A DNA stretch of 32,850 bases from Novosphingobium organovorum (GTDB lineage Bacteria > Pseudomonadota > Alphaproteobacteria > Sphingomonadales > Sphingomonadaceae). The number at the start of each line of letters is the position of its first letter. Position 1 is the stretch's first letter. Positions 6,944 through 14,892 of this stretch are shown piece after piece. The translations under genes were made by a program, and so were the position numbers. Below the pieces are notes generated by a model. The model saw only the letters and a program-made list of their open reading frames with translations. It had not been told where the DNA came from and searched no databases. The DNA lies in NCBI RefSeq assembly GCF_022832435.1, contig NZ_JALHLF010000031.1, positions 1 through 32,850 on the forward strand, given 5' to 3'.

Positions 6944-8233
6944 TCAGTCCGCGAAGGGATCGCGCACGAGGATCGTGTCCTCGCGTTCGGGGCTGGTCGA
7001 AACCAGCGCAACAGGGGTCTCGATCAGTTCCTGAACGCGCTGGATGTACTTGATCGCCTGCGCGGGCAGATCCGCCCACGAGCGTGCGCCCGCGGTGGTG
7101 CCCTGCCAGCCGTCCATTTCCTCGTAGATCGGCTCGACGTTGGCCTGATCGGCCGCATGGCTCGGGAAATAGTCGAGCACCTTGCCGTGGAGACGGTAGC
7201 CGGTGCAGATCTTCACCTTCTCGAACCCGTCGAGCACGTCGAGCTTGGTCAGCGCGATGCCGGTCACACCCGAAATGGCGCAGGACTGGCGGGTGAGCAC
7301 CGCATCGAACCAGCCGCAGCGGCGCTTGCGCCCGGTGACGGTGCCGAATTCGTGGCCACGCTCGCCCAGGCGCTGCCCGGTCTCGTCCTCGAGCTCGGTC
7401 GGGAACGGACCCGAACCGACGCGCGTGGTGTAGGCCTTGACGATGCCCAGCACGAAGCCGGTCGCCGAGGGGCCAAGGCCCGAACCCGACGCCGCCGTGC
7501 CCGACACGGTGTTCGAGCTGGTGACGAACGGATAGGTGCCGTGATCGACATCGAGCAGGACGCCCTGCGCGCCTTCGAACAGGATGCGCGCGCCGGCCTT
7601 CTTGACCTTGTTCAGGCGGCGCCAGGTCGGGCCGGCAAACTGGAGCACGAAGGGCGCGATTTCGCGCAGTTCATTGAGCAGCGCCTCGCGGTCGATCGGC
7701 GGCTGGCCGAAACCGGCGCGCAACGCGTCGTGATGTGCGCAGACGCGGTCAAGCTGCGGCTCGAGCGCGTCGAGATGCGCCAGGTCGCACACGCGGATGG
7801 CGCGGCGGCCGACCTTGTCCTCATAGGCCGGGCCGATGCCGCGCCCGGTGGTGCCGATCTTGCCCGCACCCGCCGCCGCTTCGCGCAGCCCGTCGAGTTC
7901 GCGGTGGACCGGCAGGATCAGCGGGCAATTGTCGGCGATCGCGAAATTCTCCGCGTTGATCTCGACCCCCTGCCCGCGCAGCTTCTCGACCTCGGCCTTG
8001 AGATGCCAGGGGTCGAGCACCACGCCGTTGCCGATGATCGACAGCGTGCCCGTGACAATGCCCGAAGGCAGCAGCGAGAGCTTGTAGACCTGATCGCCCA
8101 CCACGAGCGTGTGCCCGGCGTTGTGGCCGCCCTGGAACCGCACCACGGCATCCGCACGACTGGCGAGCCAGTCCACGATCTTGCCCTTGCCTTCATCGCC
8201 CCACTGGGCGCCGATCACCGTTACGTTAGCCAA
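6944..8233 (-). CDS. purA: Adenylosuccinate synthetase
   Basis: A 429-residue enzyme converting IMP, aspartate and GTP to adenylosuccinate, the first committed step to AMP. The N-terminus [23 protein letters not shown] carries the GTP-binding glycine-rich loop and catalytic Asp13. HNAGHT (catalytic His), [13 protein letters not shown] and the C-terminal [16 protein letters not shown] and [12 protein letters not shown] segments are all in place, and the length is typical. The start codon is TTG (8231-8233): in-frame TAG and TGA occur a few codons upstream, and the canonical family N-terminus begins exactly there, so no ATG is available. The gene is separated from hisZ by an opposite-strand small gene, so it probably has its own promoter within 8234-8480. 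Confidence 0.97.
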   Translation of the reverse strand: MANVTVIGAQWGDEGKGKIVDWLASRADAVVRFQGGHNAGHTLVVGDQVYKLSLLPSGIVTGTLSIIGNGVVLDPWHLKAEVEKLRGQGVEINAENFAIADNCPLILPVHRELDGLREAAAGAGKIGTTGRGIGPAYEDKVGRRAIRVCDLAHLDALEPQLDRVCAHHDALRAGFGQPPIDREALLNELREIAPFVLQFAGPTWRRLNKVKKAGARILFEGAQGVLLDVDHGTYPFVTSSNTVSGTAASGSGLGPSATGFVLGIVKAYTTRVGSGPFPTELEDETGQRLGERGHEFGTVTGRKRRCGWFDAVLTRQSCAISGVTGIALTKLDVLDGFEKVKICTGYRLHGKVLDYFPSHAADQANVEPIYEEMDGWQGTTAGARSWADLPAQAIKYIQRVQELIETPVALVSTSPEREDTILVRDPFAD

Positions 8234-8376
8234 CGCTTGACGCTTTCACTACTGTTTGAAGTACCGTGGCGCGCCCTAGGCCAAGGCGACCGGCAGGGCA
8301 AGGTTTGGCGCAGGCAATTGTGCAACACAAACGCCATGAAATGCACGCAGGCGCTCTTGCGTTTTCAAATCAGCCT

Positions 8377-8390
8377 TATGTAAATACATA
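8377..8390. promoter_or_regulatory. Palindrome TATGTAAATACATA in the divergent purA / small-gene region
   Basis: A perfect 6+2+6 palindrome in an unusually AT-rich patch (8365-8396) between the TTG start of purA and the small exported protein at 8484. A second palindrome, CGCAAG-GT-CTTGCG, lies at 8415-8428. The patch, with TTGCGT at about 8358, could hold a plus-strand promoter. Its position suits an operator serving one or both divergent genes. No regulator is identified. Confidence 0.4.
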
Positions 8391-8483
8391 TAAAGGGGGA
8401 TCGAGCGCCCATAACGCAAGGTCTTGCGCCATTGCCCCCGGCACGCTCAATAGCGCAGGGTGCGACGCCCGATCGAATCCGAG

Positions 8484-8759
8484 ATGCACTTCATGCTGAA
8501 CAGACGGCTTCTCACCGGCATCCTGCTGGCAGGGCTGGCCGCACAGGCCGCCCCGACCATCCTCGTGGCGCAAGCCACCCCCGGCGATGGCCCCACGGTG
8601 CCGCGTTGCCCTGCGCCACCAGCGCCCCCGCCGCATGGCGGTAAGCCCGAGGCTCCGCCGCGCCCCCCGCGCGAGGCAAAGGAGCACGCGCCTCCCCCGC
8701 CGCCCAAAGATGGCGCGAAACCGCCGCCCTGTCCGCCTTCCCGGCCGAAAGAGCGTTAG
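8484..8759 (+). CDS. Small proline-rich exported protein, unknown function
   Basis: I do not recognise a family. A 91-residue frame from ATG 8484 (or 88 from ATG 8493) has a credible signal peptide (MLNRRLLTGILLAGLAAQAAPTILVAQA). The mature part is extremely rich in Pro and charged residues, with PAPPAPPP, PPRPPREAKE, PPPPPKDG and PPCPPSRP tracts and two cysteines. Low-complexity proline-rich tails of this kind are common in sphingomonad exported proteins and may span or contact the cell wall. It lies opposite to and between hisZ and purA. There is no strong ribosome-binding site. The reverse strand is also open here, but lacks a signal or start context. Confidence 0.5.
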   Translation: MHFMLNRRLLTGILLAGLAAQAAPTILVAQATPGDGPTVPRCPAPPAPPPHGGKPEAPPRPPREAKEHAPPPPPKDGAKPPPCPPSRPKER

Positions 8760-8800
8760 AAAAAGGAGGGACCGCCGTCCGCCTGGCCCGTTCGGATCGC

Positions 8801-9928
8801 CTAGAGCCGAACGGCCTCGCCGCCTTCGAGGCGGTGCGAGCACCCCAGCGCCCTGGCGTCGTCGTTTTCGCTGAGCGCGGCGACCGTGATCCAGCCCACT
8901 GCGCGCTGCTGCGCGGCCAGCTGCGGGTCGTGGCCGAGCGGCAGGAACAGCTTGTCGGGTTCGGGCGAGGACACCGCCAGCGCTTCGATCAAGGGATCGG
9001 GGTAAAGCGAAAAGCCCGTTGCCGCCTCGGGCTCTTCGCCCGCCTGGCCCAGAATTCGGTACGTGCCACCGCGCCCCAGACTGCCCGAAATCCCTTCGGC
9101 GTAGATCGTGAAGCCGAACCAGGACTGGTATTCGAAGCCATGGCGTTCCGACGGGTCGAGCGTGATGCGCGCCTTTGCGCCGATGCGCGCGGCGATTTCG
9201 CGCAGTCCCGCGATGCGGCTGTCGAGCGCGCCTTGCGCCGCGAAGGCCTCGAGCTGGGCGATCGCGCTTTCGAACGGGCCGACCGCATAGAGCAGCGGGA
9301 GATAGCCCTCCCCGCCCACGTCGACGAGCCCGCCCGCGTTCTTCGCATCGAGCATCTCGCGCACCTGCTCGATCCGGTAGCCGGGGGCGAGCGGGAGCGG
9401 CCCGTCGCTCAGCGTATCGACGAGATCGGGCAGCGTGAAGTCGACCGAAATCCCCGTCGCCCCCGCCGCGCTCAGCGCCTCGATCGCCAGCTCGACGATC
9501 TCCGCCGCAGCGGCCACGGTGTCAGTGCCGATCAGCTCGGCGCCGACCTGCAAACGCTCCCGCGAGGGGTCGAGCCCGTCGCCCTTGATCGTGGTCACCG
9601 GGCCCGAGTACGACAGGCGCAAGGGGCGTGCCGCGCCCGAAAGGCTGGTCGCGGCCATGCGCGCGACTTGCGCGGTAATGTCCGAGCGCAGCGCCAGCAG
9701 GCGCAGCGAACTGGGATCGACGAAGCGGAACATGCGCCGCATCTGAACCCCCGCCATGCGGCTGGCGAGCGACTTTTCGAATTCGAGGAGCGGCGGCTCG
9801 ACCCGCGCATAGCCGTGCCCGGCCAGGACGTCATGGCCGACCCGGCGAACATGCTGAGCCACGCGGGCCTGATCGGGCAAGCGGTCTCCAAGGCCCTCGG
9901 GCAACAGGTCGCGGTCGGTATCCTGCAT
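8801..9928 (-). CDS. hisZ: ATP phosphoribosyltransferase regulatory subunit
   Basis: A 375-residue class II histidyl-tRNA-synthetase-like protein without a tRNA-binding domain. MQDTDRDLLPEGLGDRLPDQA opens it; GYARVEPPLLEFEKSL, the motif-2-like region RMFRFVDPSSLRLLALRSDITAQVARM and RERLQVGAELIGTD follow. Such proteins assemble with the short form of HisG to form the first, feedback-regulated enzyme of histidine synthesis; a short hisG elsewhere in the genome is expected. ATG 9928 was chosen over an upstream start because MQDTDRDLLPEGL is the usual N-terminus. Its place near serC, serA and purA is typical of sphingomonads, although here a sulfotransferase gene separates it from serA. Confidence 0.93.
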   Translation of the reverse strand: MQDTDRDLLPEGLGDRLPDQARVAQHVRRVGHDVLAGHGYARVEPPLLEFEKSLASRMAGVQMRRMFRFVDPSSLRLLALRSDITAQVARMAATSLSGAARPLRLSYSGPVTTIKGDGLDPSRERLQVGAELIGTDTVAAAAEIVELAIEALSAAGATGISVDFTLPDLVDTLSDGPLPLAPGYRIEQVREMLDAKNAGGLVDVGGEGYLPLLYAVGPFESAIAQLEAFAAQGALDSRIAGLREIAARIGAKARITLDPSERHGFEYQSWFGFTIYAEGISGSLGRGGTYRILGQAGEEPEAATGFSLYPDPLIEALAVSSPEPDKLFLPLGHDPQLAAQQRAVGWITVAALSENDDARALGCSHRLEGGEAVRL

Positions 9929-10109
9929 CGTTACGTCCAAACTCCATGGCCCGCCCCGCCCGGCGAAGGGCGGCAACGGACGTGCGCCCCCGCCGGTGGT
10001 GGCGCGGGCCGTGATCGGATGCGCCTATAGGGCCAGCAGGACCGATTGAGCAAGCCAAGAGCCACCGCCACGCAATCGCGTTGCGGCCAGCCCGAAACGC
10101 ACGGTGGCT

Positions 10110-10832
10110 TCAGGCCCCGGTCCGTTCGAGCAGGCGGTAATCCTCGGCATAGAACTCGTGGAGGAACGCGCGCTGGCGCGGGCTCAGTTCAACCGGCAGG
10201 TGCCGCCCGCTGTTGAGCCGGGGCACCGGCTTCAGGCTTTCGAGCCCCGCAAACTCGCGAAGGCGATCAAGCTGGTCGTAACGGATCAGGTGATCGACGC
10301 CGAGCCCGCCCTCACGGCGCGTCACATACCAGGACTGCGGGCGGAACATGTGGTCCATCGCAAACACGTCGCGCCCCTGCTCCATGTGGCGGATGGCGCA
10401 GTCGATCCCTTCGAAGCGGCCATAATCCCTGCGGAAGGCCGGCGCCACGCGGCGATCGCGGGTCCCCCCGGCGCAGGCGTACTGAAACGCCGAGACGAAG
10501 CGCTGCACCGGATCGCGCAGGATCGCGAAACTGGGCAGGTCGAGCACGTCGGGCGCGACCTGCTGGTAATACGTCACCGTGCTGTGCTTGACCTGGAGGC
10601 CGTAGAGACTCTCGCAAATCGAGGTCCCCGCGTTCTTGGGGACATGGACGAAGAGGATACCGCGCGCGCGGATCGCATCGATCACCTTGCGCCGCTTGGC
10701 ATCGATCGGCGTAGGACCCGGCCACAGCGCCAGCCGCTCGGGCACATCGCTTACCAGGCGCACGCCGACCGAAGAGGCCAGAAGTCGGTTAAGGCCGCTT
10801 TTACCGGCCTGCTTGGCTTGCATCCATACCAT
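10110..10832 (-). CDS. Sulfotransferase-family protein (PAPS-dependent type)
   Basis: A 240-residue protein with both nucleotide-binding signatures of the sulfotransferase fold. The 5'-phosphosulfate loop is FVHVPKNAGTSI (residues 61-72, Lys66). The 3'-phosphate-binding segment is ILRDPVQRFVSAF (about 104-116, Arg106 and Ser114). The HVPKNAGTS form matches the sulfotransferase-2 / sulfotransferase-family group, whose bacterial members modify cell-surface carbohydrates, lipids or small molecules. There is no signal peptide or membrane helix, so a cytoplasmic or peripheral location is likely. The gene stands alone between serA and hisZ on the same strand, with about 180 bases on each side, which suggests an inserted cargo gene. 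The ATG at 10832 has an AGGA a few bases upstream. Acceptor unknown. Confidence 0.82.
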   Translation of the reverse strand: MVWMQAKQAGKSGLNRLLASSVGVRLVSDVPERLALWPGPTPIDAKRRKVIDAIRARGILFVHVPKNAGTSICESLYGLQVKHSTVTYYQQVAPDVLDLPSFAILRDPVQRFVSAFQYACAGGTRDRRVAPAFRRDYGRFEGIDCAIRHMEQGRDVFAMDHMFRPQSWYVTRREGGLGVDHLIRYDQLDRLREFAGLESLKPVPRLNSGRHLPVELSPRQRAFLHEFYAEDYRLLERTGA

Positions 10833-10934
10833 TCCTGCACAATTTCACCGCGCGGTTGCGCCGGAATTGCAGGAGATGGCAGCCAGTTTGCAAGGCGGAC
10901 AAGCCCCCGATCGGACGCACCGCCCGACAACGAC

Positions 10935-10968
10935 GACGGGGCGAGCCCCGCGAAGGGCCCGCCCCGTC
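10935..10968 (-). terminator. GC-rich stem-loop downstream of serA
   Basis: GACGGGGCG (10935-10943) and CGCCCCGTC (10960-10968) form a perfect 9-bp stem with partial inner pairing. It lies 45 bases past the serA stop and before the sulfotransferase gene. No clean T-run follows on the minus strand, so it is a probable but imperfect intrinsic terminator. Confidence 0.5.
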
Positions 10969-11012
10969 AATCGTTTTCACAAGCCCTCTGCCATGGCAGG
11001 GAGGCTATCTGA

Positions 11013-12599
11013 TCAGGCGAATTTGAGCGCCTTGACCAGCTTCACGCCCGGCAGCGCCTCGGCCGCCTTGAGCACCGTGTCGTTCACCGCACTGTCGACA
11101 GAGAGCAGCAGCACCGCCTCGCCGCCCGCTTCGCGGCGGCCCAGGTTGAAGGTGCCGATGTTGATGCCGTTTTCGCCGAGCAGCGTACCGATGCGGCCGA
11201 TGAAGCCCGGTGCGTCCTCGTTGACGATGTACATCATGTCGCCGGTGAGGTCCGCCTCAACCTTGATGCCGAACAGTTCGATCAGGCGCGGGTCGGTGTT
11301 GTTGAACAGCGTGCCCGCCACCGAACGCTCGCCCGCTTCGGTCTTGACCGAGACGCGCACCAGCGTGTGGTAGTTGCCTTCGCGTTCGGTCTTGACCTCA
11401 CGCACTTCCAGACCGCGCTCCTTGGCGAGGTAGGGGGCGTTGACCATGTTCACCGAGTCCGACTGGACGCGCAGGAAGCCCGAGAGCACCGCCGCGACGA
11501 TCGGCTTCATGTTAAGCTCGGCCGCCGCGCCTTCGGTGTGGATCGAGATGCGCGGGACCGAATCGCGGGTCAGCTGGCCGACGAGGCTGCCGAGCTGTTC
11601 GGCGAGCTTCATGTAGGGCTTGAGCTTGGGCGCTTCCTCGGCCGAAAGGCTCGGCATGTTGAGCGCGTTGGTGACACCGCCGTTGACGAGGTAGTCGGCC
11701 AGCTGCTCGGCGACCTGAAGCGCGACGTTGACCTGCGCTTCGGTGGTCGAGGCGCCCAGGTGCGGCGTGCAGATGAAGTTGGCGCATTCGAACAGCGGCG
11801 ATTCCTTGGCCGGTTCGGTCTGGAACACGTCGAGTGCGGCGCCCGCGACGTGGCCCGAATCGAGCAGCTTCTTGAGCGCGTTCTCATCGATCAGACCGCC
11901 GCGCGCGCAGTTGACGATGCGCACGCCCTTCTTGGTCTTGGCCAGGTTGTCTTCCGAGAGGATGTTGCGGGTCTGCTCGGTCAGCGGGGTGTGCAGCGTG
12001 ATGAAGTCCGCCTTGCCCAGCAGGGTGTCGAGGTCAGCCTTCTCCACGCCCATTTCCACCGCGCGCTCGGGGGTGAGGAACGGATCGTAGGCGACGACCT
12101 TCATCTTGAGGCCGAGCGCACGGCTGGCGACGATCGAACCGATGTTGCCCGCGCCGATCAGGCCAAGCGTCTTGCCGGTGACTTCAACGCCCATGAAGGC
12201 GTTCTTCGGCCACTTGCCTTCCTTGGTCTGCGCGTTGGCTTCGGGGATCTGGCGGGCGAGCGCGAACATCATCGCGACGGCGTGTTCGGCGGTCGTGATC
12301 GAGTTGCCGAACGGGGTGTTCATGACCACCACGCCCTTGCCCGAAGCGTAGGGAATGTCGACGTTGTCGACGCCGATACCGGCGCGGCCGATGACCTTGA
12401 GATTGGTCGCGGCGTCGAGGATTTCCTTGGTCACCTTGGTCGAGGAACGGATGGCAAGGCCATCGTATTCGCCGATGCGCGCGATCAGCTGCTCGGGCGT
12501 TTCACCGGTGATGACGTCCACGTCGCAGCCACGCTCTTCGAAGATGCGCGCGGCGTTGGGGTCCATCTTGTCGGAAATGAGAACCTTGGGCTTGGTCAT
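11013..12599 (-). CDS. serA: D-3-phosphoglycerate dehydrogenase
   Basis: A 528-residue long-form enzyme that oxidises 3-phosphoglycerate to 3-phosphohydroxypyruvate with NAD, the first step of serine synthesis. Visible parts: the substrate-binding start KVLISDKMDP; the NAD loop GLIGAGNIGSIVASRALG (GAGNIG at 149-154); catalytic Arg in NCARGGLIDE and His in CTPHLGAST; the allosteric substrate-binding (ASB) region after about residue 320 (LGSLVGQLTRDSV, NMVNAPYLAKERGLEV); and a C-terminal ACT domain (MMYIVNEDAPGFIGRIGTLLGENGINIGTFNLGR). The ACT domain suggests serine feedback control. It lies 120 bases downstream of serC on the same strand, with a strong RNA stem-loop between them. Confidence 0.97.
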   Translation of the reverse strand: MTKPKVLISDKMDPNAARIFEERGCDVDVITGETPEQLIARIGEYDGLAIRSSTKVTKEILDAATNLKVIGRAGIGVDNVDIPYASGKGVVVMNTPFGNSITTAEHAVAMMFALARQIPEANAQTKEGKWPKNAFMGVEVTGKTLGLIGAGNIGSIVASRALGLKMKVVAYDPFLTPERAVEMGVEKADLDTLLGKADFITLHTPLTEQTRNILSEDNLAKTKKGVRIVNCARGGLIDENALKKLLDSGHVAGAALDVFQTEPAKESPLFECANFICTPHLGASTTEAQVNVALQVAEQLADYLVNGGVTNALNMPSLSAEEAPKLKPYMKLAEQLGSLVGQLTRDSVPRISIHTEGAAAELNMKPIVAAVLSGFLRVQSDSVNMVNAPYLAKERGLEVREVKTEREGNYHTLVRVSVKTEAGERSVAGTLFNNTDPRLIELFGIKVEADLTGDMMYIVNEDAPGFIGRIGTLLGENGINIGTFNLGRREAGGEAVLLLSVDSAVNDTVLKAAEALPGVKLVKALKFA

Positions 12600-12663
12600 T
12601 GTGTAATTTCCCTAGAGTCACCCCGGCGCGCCGATCGGACGGGCGCGGCTGCGGGGTGGCGGT

Positions 12664-12696
12664 GACGCGGCGGCGCGCAAGGGCGCACGCCGCGTC
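12664..12696 (-). other. Strong stem-loop in the serC-serA spacer
   Basis: GACGCGGCG (12664-12672) and CGCCGCGTC (12688-12696) form a perfect 9-bp arm pair. Inner GCGC pairing leaves a loop of only a few bases. It begins about 24 bases past the serC stop. There is no T-run, so it more likely tunes mRNA stability or partial read-through between serC and serA than terminates fully. Confidence 0.4.
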
Positions 12697-12719
12697 GATC
12701 AATCATGCGAAAAGGCGGT

Positions 12720-13853
12720 TCAGGCCGCGGCCTTGACGGTGGCGTAGGCCCAGTCGAGCCAGGGCCCGAGGTCCACGATGTCCTGCGTCTCGACCGTGGC
12801 ACCGCACCAGATGCGAAGCCCGGCAGGCGCATCGCGGTAGCCCGCGATGTCGAAGGCGGCGCCTTCCTTTTCGAGCACGGCGGCGAACTTCTTGATGAAG
12901 TCGGTGTCCGCGCCCTCGACGGTGAGGCACACCGAGGTGCGCGAGCGGATGCCGTGGTCGACCGCAAGGTGGCCGAGCCAGTCACGCTCGGCGACGATCT
13001 TGTCGAGCGCGTGGGCGTTGGCGGTGCAACGCTTGATGAGCCCTTCGAGCCCGCCTTCGTCCTTGGCCCATTCGAGCGCGAAGATCGCGTCTTCGACGGC
13101 CATCATCGAGGGGGTGTTGATCGTTTCGCCCTTGAACACGCCTTCGATCAGCTTGCCACCCTTGGTCAGGCGGAAGATCTTGGGCAGCGGACGATCGGGG
13201 GTGAAGCTTTCCAGACGCTCGACCGCGCGAGGACCGAGGATCAGGACGCCGTGGCCGCCCTCGCCGCCCAGAACCTTCTGCCAGGAGAAGGTGGCAACGT
13301 CGATCTTGGTCCAGTCGATGTCGTAGGCGAAGACGCCCGAGGTCGCGTCGGCGAAGGCGAGGCCTTCGCGGTCGGCCGGGATCCACTCGGCGTCGGGGAC
13401 ACGCACGCCCGAAGTGGTGCCGTTCCAGGTGAACAGCACGTCGTCGCTCCAGTCGATCTTGTCGAGGTCGGGCAGCTGGCCGTAGTCGGCGCGGATCACG
13501 GTGGGATCGAGCTTGAGCTGCTTGACGACGTCGGTCACCCAGCCTTCACCGAAGCTTTCCCAGGCCAGCGTGGTCACGCCGCGCGCGCCGAGCATGGTCC
13601 ACATGGCCATCTCGAAGGCGCCGGTGTCCGAGCCGGGGACGATGCCGATGCGGTGGGTGTCGGGAAGCTGCAGCACTTCGCGCATCAGGTCGATGCAGTA
13701 CTGAAGGCGCGTCTTGCCGATCTTGGCGCGGTGCGAGCGGCCCAGCGATTCGGTATAGAGCTTTTCGGGGGCGAAGGTCGGCACCTTGGCGCAGGGACCC
13801 GACGAGAAATGCGGACGCGCAGGCTTGCGCGCCGGTACCGTAATATCAGTCAT
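12720..13853 (-). CDS. serC: Phosphoserine aminotransferase
   Basis: A 377-residue pyridoxal-phosphate enzyme that transfers the amino group of glutamate to 3-phosphohydroxypyruvate. The N-terminus PARPHFSSGPCAKVP is that of the alphaproteobacterial SerC group. The cofactor lysine is expected at Lys193 in ATFSWQKVLGGEGGHGVLIL. IGIVPGSDTGAFEMAMW and NGTTSGVRVP form cofactor and substrate contacts. The ATG at 13853 is preceded by GAGGAG at good spacing. It heads the serC-serA unit and has a well-formed promoter upstream. Confidence 0.96.
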   Translation of the reverse strand: MTDITVPARKPARPHFSSGPCAKVPTFAPEKLYTESLGRSHRAKIGKTRLQYCIDLMREVLQLPDTHRIGIVPGSDTGAFEMAMWTMLGARGVTTLAWESFGEGWVTDVVKQLKLDPTVIRADYGQLPDLDKIDWSDDVLFTWNGTTSGVRVPDAEWIPADREGLAFADATSGVFAYDIDWTKIDVATFSWQKVLGGEGGHGVLILGPRAVERLESFTPDRPLPKIFRLTKGGKLIEGVFKGETINTPSMMAVEDAIFALEWAKDEGGLEGLIKRCTANAHALDKIVAERDWLGHLAVDHGIRSRTSVCLTVEGADTDFIKKFAAVLEKEGAAFDIAGYRDAPAGLRIWCGATVETQDIVDLGPWLDWAYATVKAAA

Positions 13854-13910
13854 TTAAGACTCTCCTCACAGAGAGCACGCGCGGCGTTGGGACCGCGTGG
13901 CCCGCAGCCG

Positions 13911-13938
13911 CATCTAGTGGCGTCAGCGCGCCTGTCAA
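13911..13938 (-). promoter_or_regulatory. Sigma-70-like promoter of serC
   Basis: On the minus strand a consensus -35 TTGACA (13933-13938) is followed by a 16-base spacer and TAGATG (13911-13916). Transcription would begin near 13904, leaving a leader of about 50 bases that ends in a GAGGAG ribosome-binding site before the serC ATG. Confidence 0.55.
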
Positions 13939-14049
13939 TCGATTCTAACGTCGATGCGGTGGCGAATCGCGTCAGGCCGAGTGCATCGCGCATGTTCCTC
14001 GTGCGTGCAGCAACGCCATGTTAACCAAGCGCAGGCCATATCGGTGGCC

Positions 14050-14727
14050 ATGCGAGCCACCTTGCTGATCCTGCCCCTGCTGGCCACGCTCAGCGCCTGC
14101 ATCGACAGTCCGCAGGCGCGCAGACCCGCTCGCCAGAGCGCCCGCGGGCCTGGCTCCCACGGCCCGGCCATCGCCCCGCCCAGCCCCGCCTACGCCCAGT
14201 GCCTGAGCGCGCTGAGCGCGCAGCAGGCGCGTTTCACCCCCCTGCCCGATGCCTATCACGGCAATGGCTGCTCGACGCGCAACACCGTCCAGCTTTCCAG
14301 CCTGGCCAGCGACAGCGCCTCGCTCGGGCTGACCAACCTGGGTCCGGTGACCTGCTCGATGGCAAGTGGATTTGCCGGCTGGGCGCGCTTTGGCGTCAAC
14401 CGCGCGGCCGAGCAGATCCTGGGCAGCCAGGTGGTGCGGATCGAGACCTTCGGCAGCTACAACTGCCGCAACGTCGCGGGCACCAGCCGACGCTCGGGCC
14501 ACGCCACCGCCAACGCGATCGACGTATCCGCCTTCGACCTCGCCGATGGCCGGCGCATCACCGTGCTGGGCGACTGGGACGATGGCACCAGCGCGGAAAA
14601 ACGCTTCCTGCGCGTCGTCCACGACAGCGCCTGCAAGCGCTTTGGCATGGTGCTCGGCCCCGACTACAACGCCGCGCACGCCAACCACTTCCACCTCGAA
14701 GCCTCCGACGGCAACTACTGCCGCTGA
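14050..14727 (+). CDS. Extensin-like family lipoprotein
   Basis: A 225-residue protein. The signal peptide MRATLLILPLLATLSAC has a lipobox, so Cys17 should carry the lipid. A Pro/Ser/Arg-rich linker (18-50) precedes an extensin-like C-terminal domain (about 55-225). That domain carries SRRSGHATANAIDVSAF (His and Asp, candidate metal ligands) and ANHFHLEASDGNYCR (His-x-His-like), plus several cysteines (GCSTRN, VTCSM, NCRN, SACKR, NYC) that could form disulfides in the periplasm. The fold is related to D-Ala-D-Ala metallopeptidases of the VanY/MepA type, which suggests a peptidoglycan-linked function. Activity is unproven for this family. ATG 14050 was chosen for the signal peptide. Confidence 0.85.
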   Translation: MRATLLILPLLATLSACIDSPQARRPARQSARGPGSHGPAIAPPSPAYAQCLSALSAQQARFTPLPDAYHGNGCSTRNTVQLSSLASDSASLGLTNLGPVTCSMASGFAGWARFGVNRAAEQILGSQVVRIETFGSYNCRNVAGTSRRSGHATANAIDVSAFDLADGRRITVLGDWDDGTSAEKRFLRVVHDSACKRFGMVLGPDYNAAHANHFHLEASDGNYCR

Positions 14728-14731
14728 CGGA

Positions 14732-14767
14732 CGGTCTGGACATAGCCAGCCGCCCATTTCCAGACCG
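14732..14767. terminator. Inverted repeat between convergent genes
   Basis: CGGTCTGG and CCAGACCG form an 8-bp perfect stem with a 20-base loop, five bases after the extensin-like gene stop. No T-run follows, so its strength is uncertain. Confidence 0.35.
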
Positions 14768-14892
14768 CCCCGGTTTCGTCCAGCCCGCCAAGGCCCCGAC
14801 GGGCCCGCCCGCGTTGGGTGACGAGCGAACCCGCCGAGACGCACGAGACCCTTTACGTTCGCGCGGTCCGGCAAGCCTGTGCGCGGCGCGCG

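Noticed and set aside
8376..8843. Gly/Arg-rich minus-strand frame opposite the proline-rich exported protein
   Set aside because: Composition is the complement of proline codons, and it overlaps the hisZ end; the plus strand has the signal peptide.
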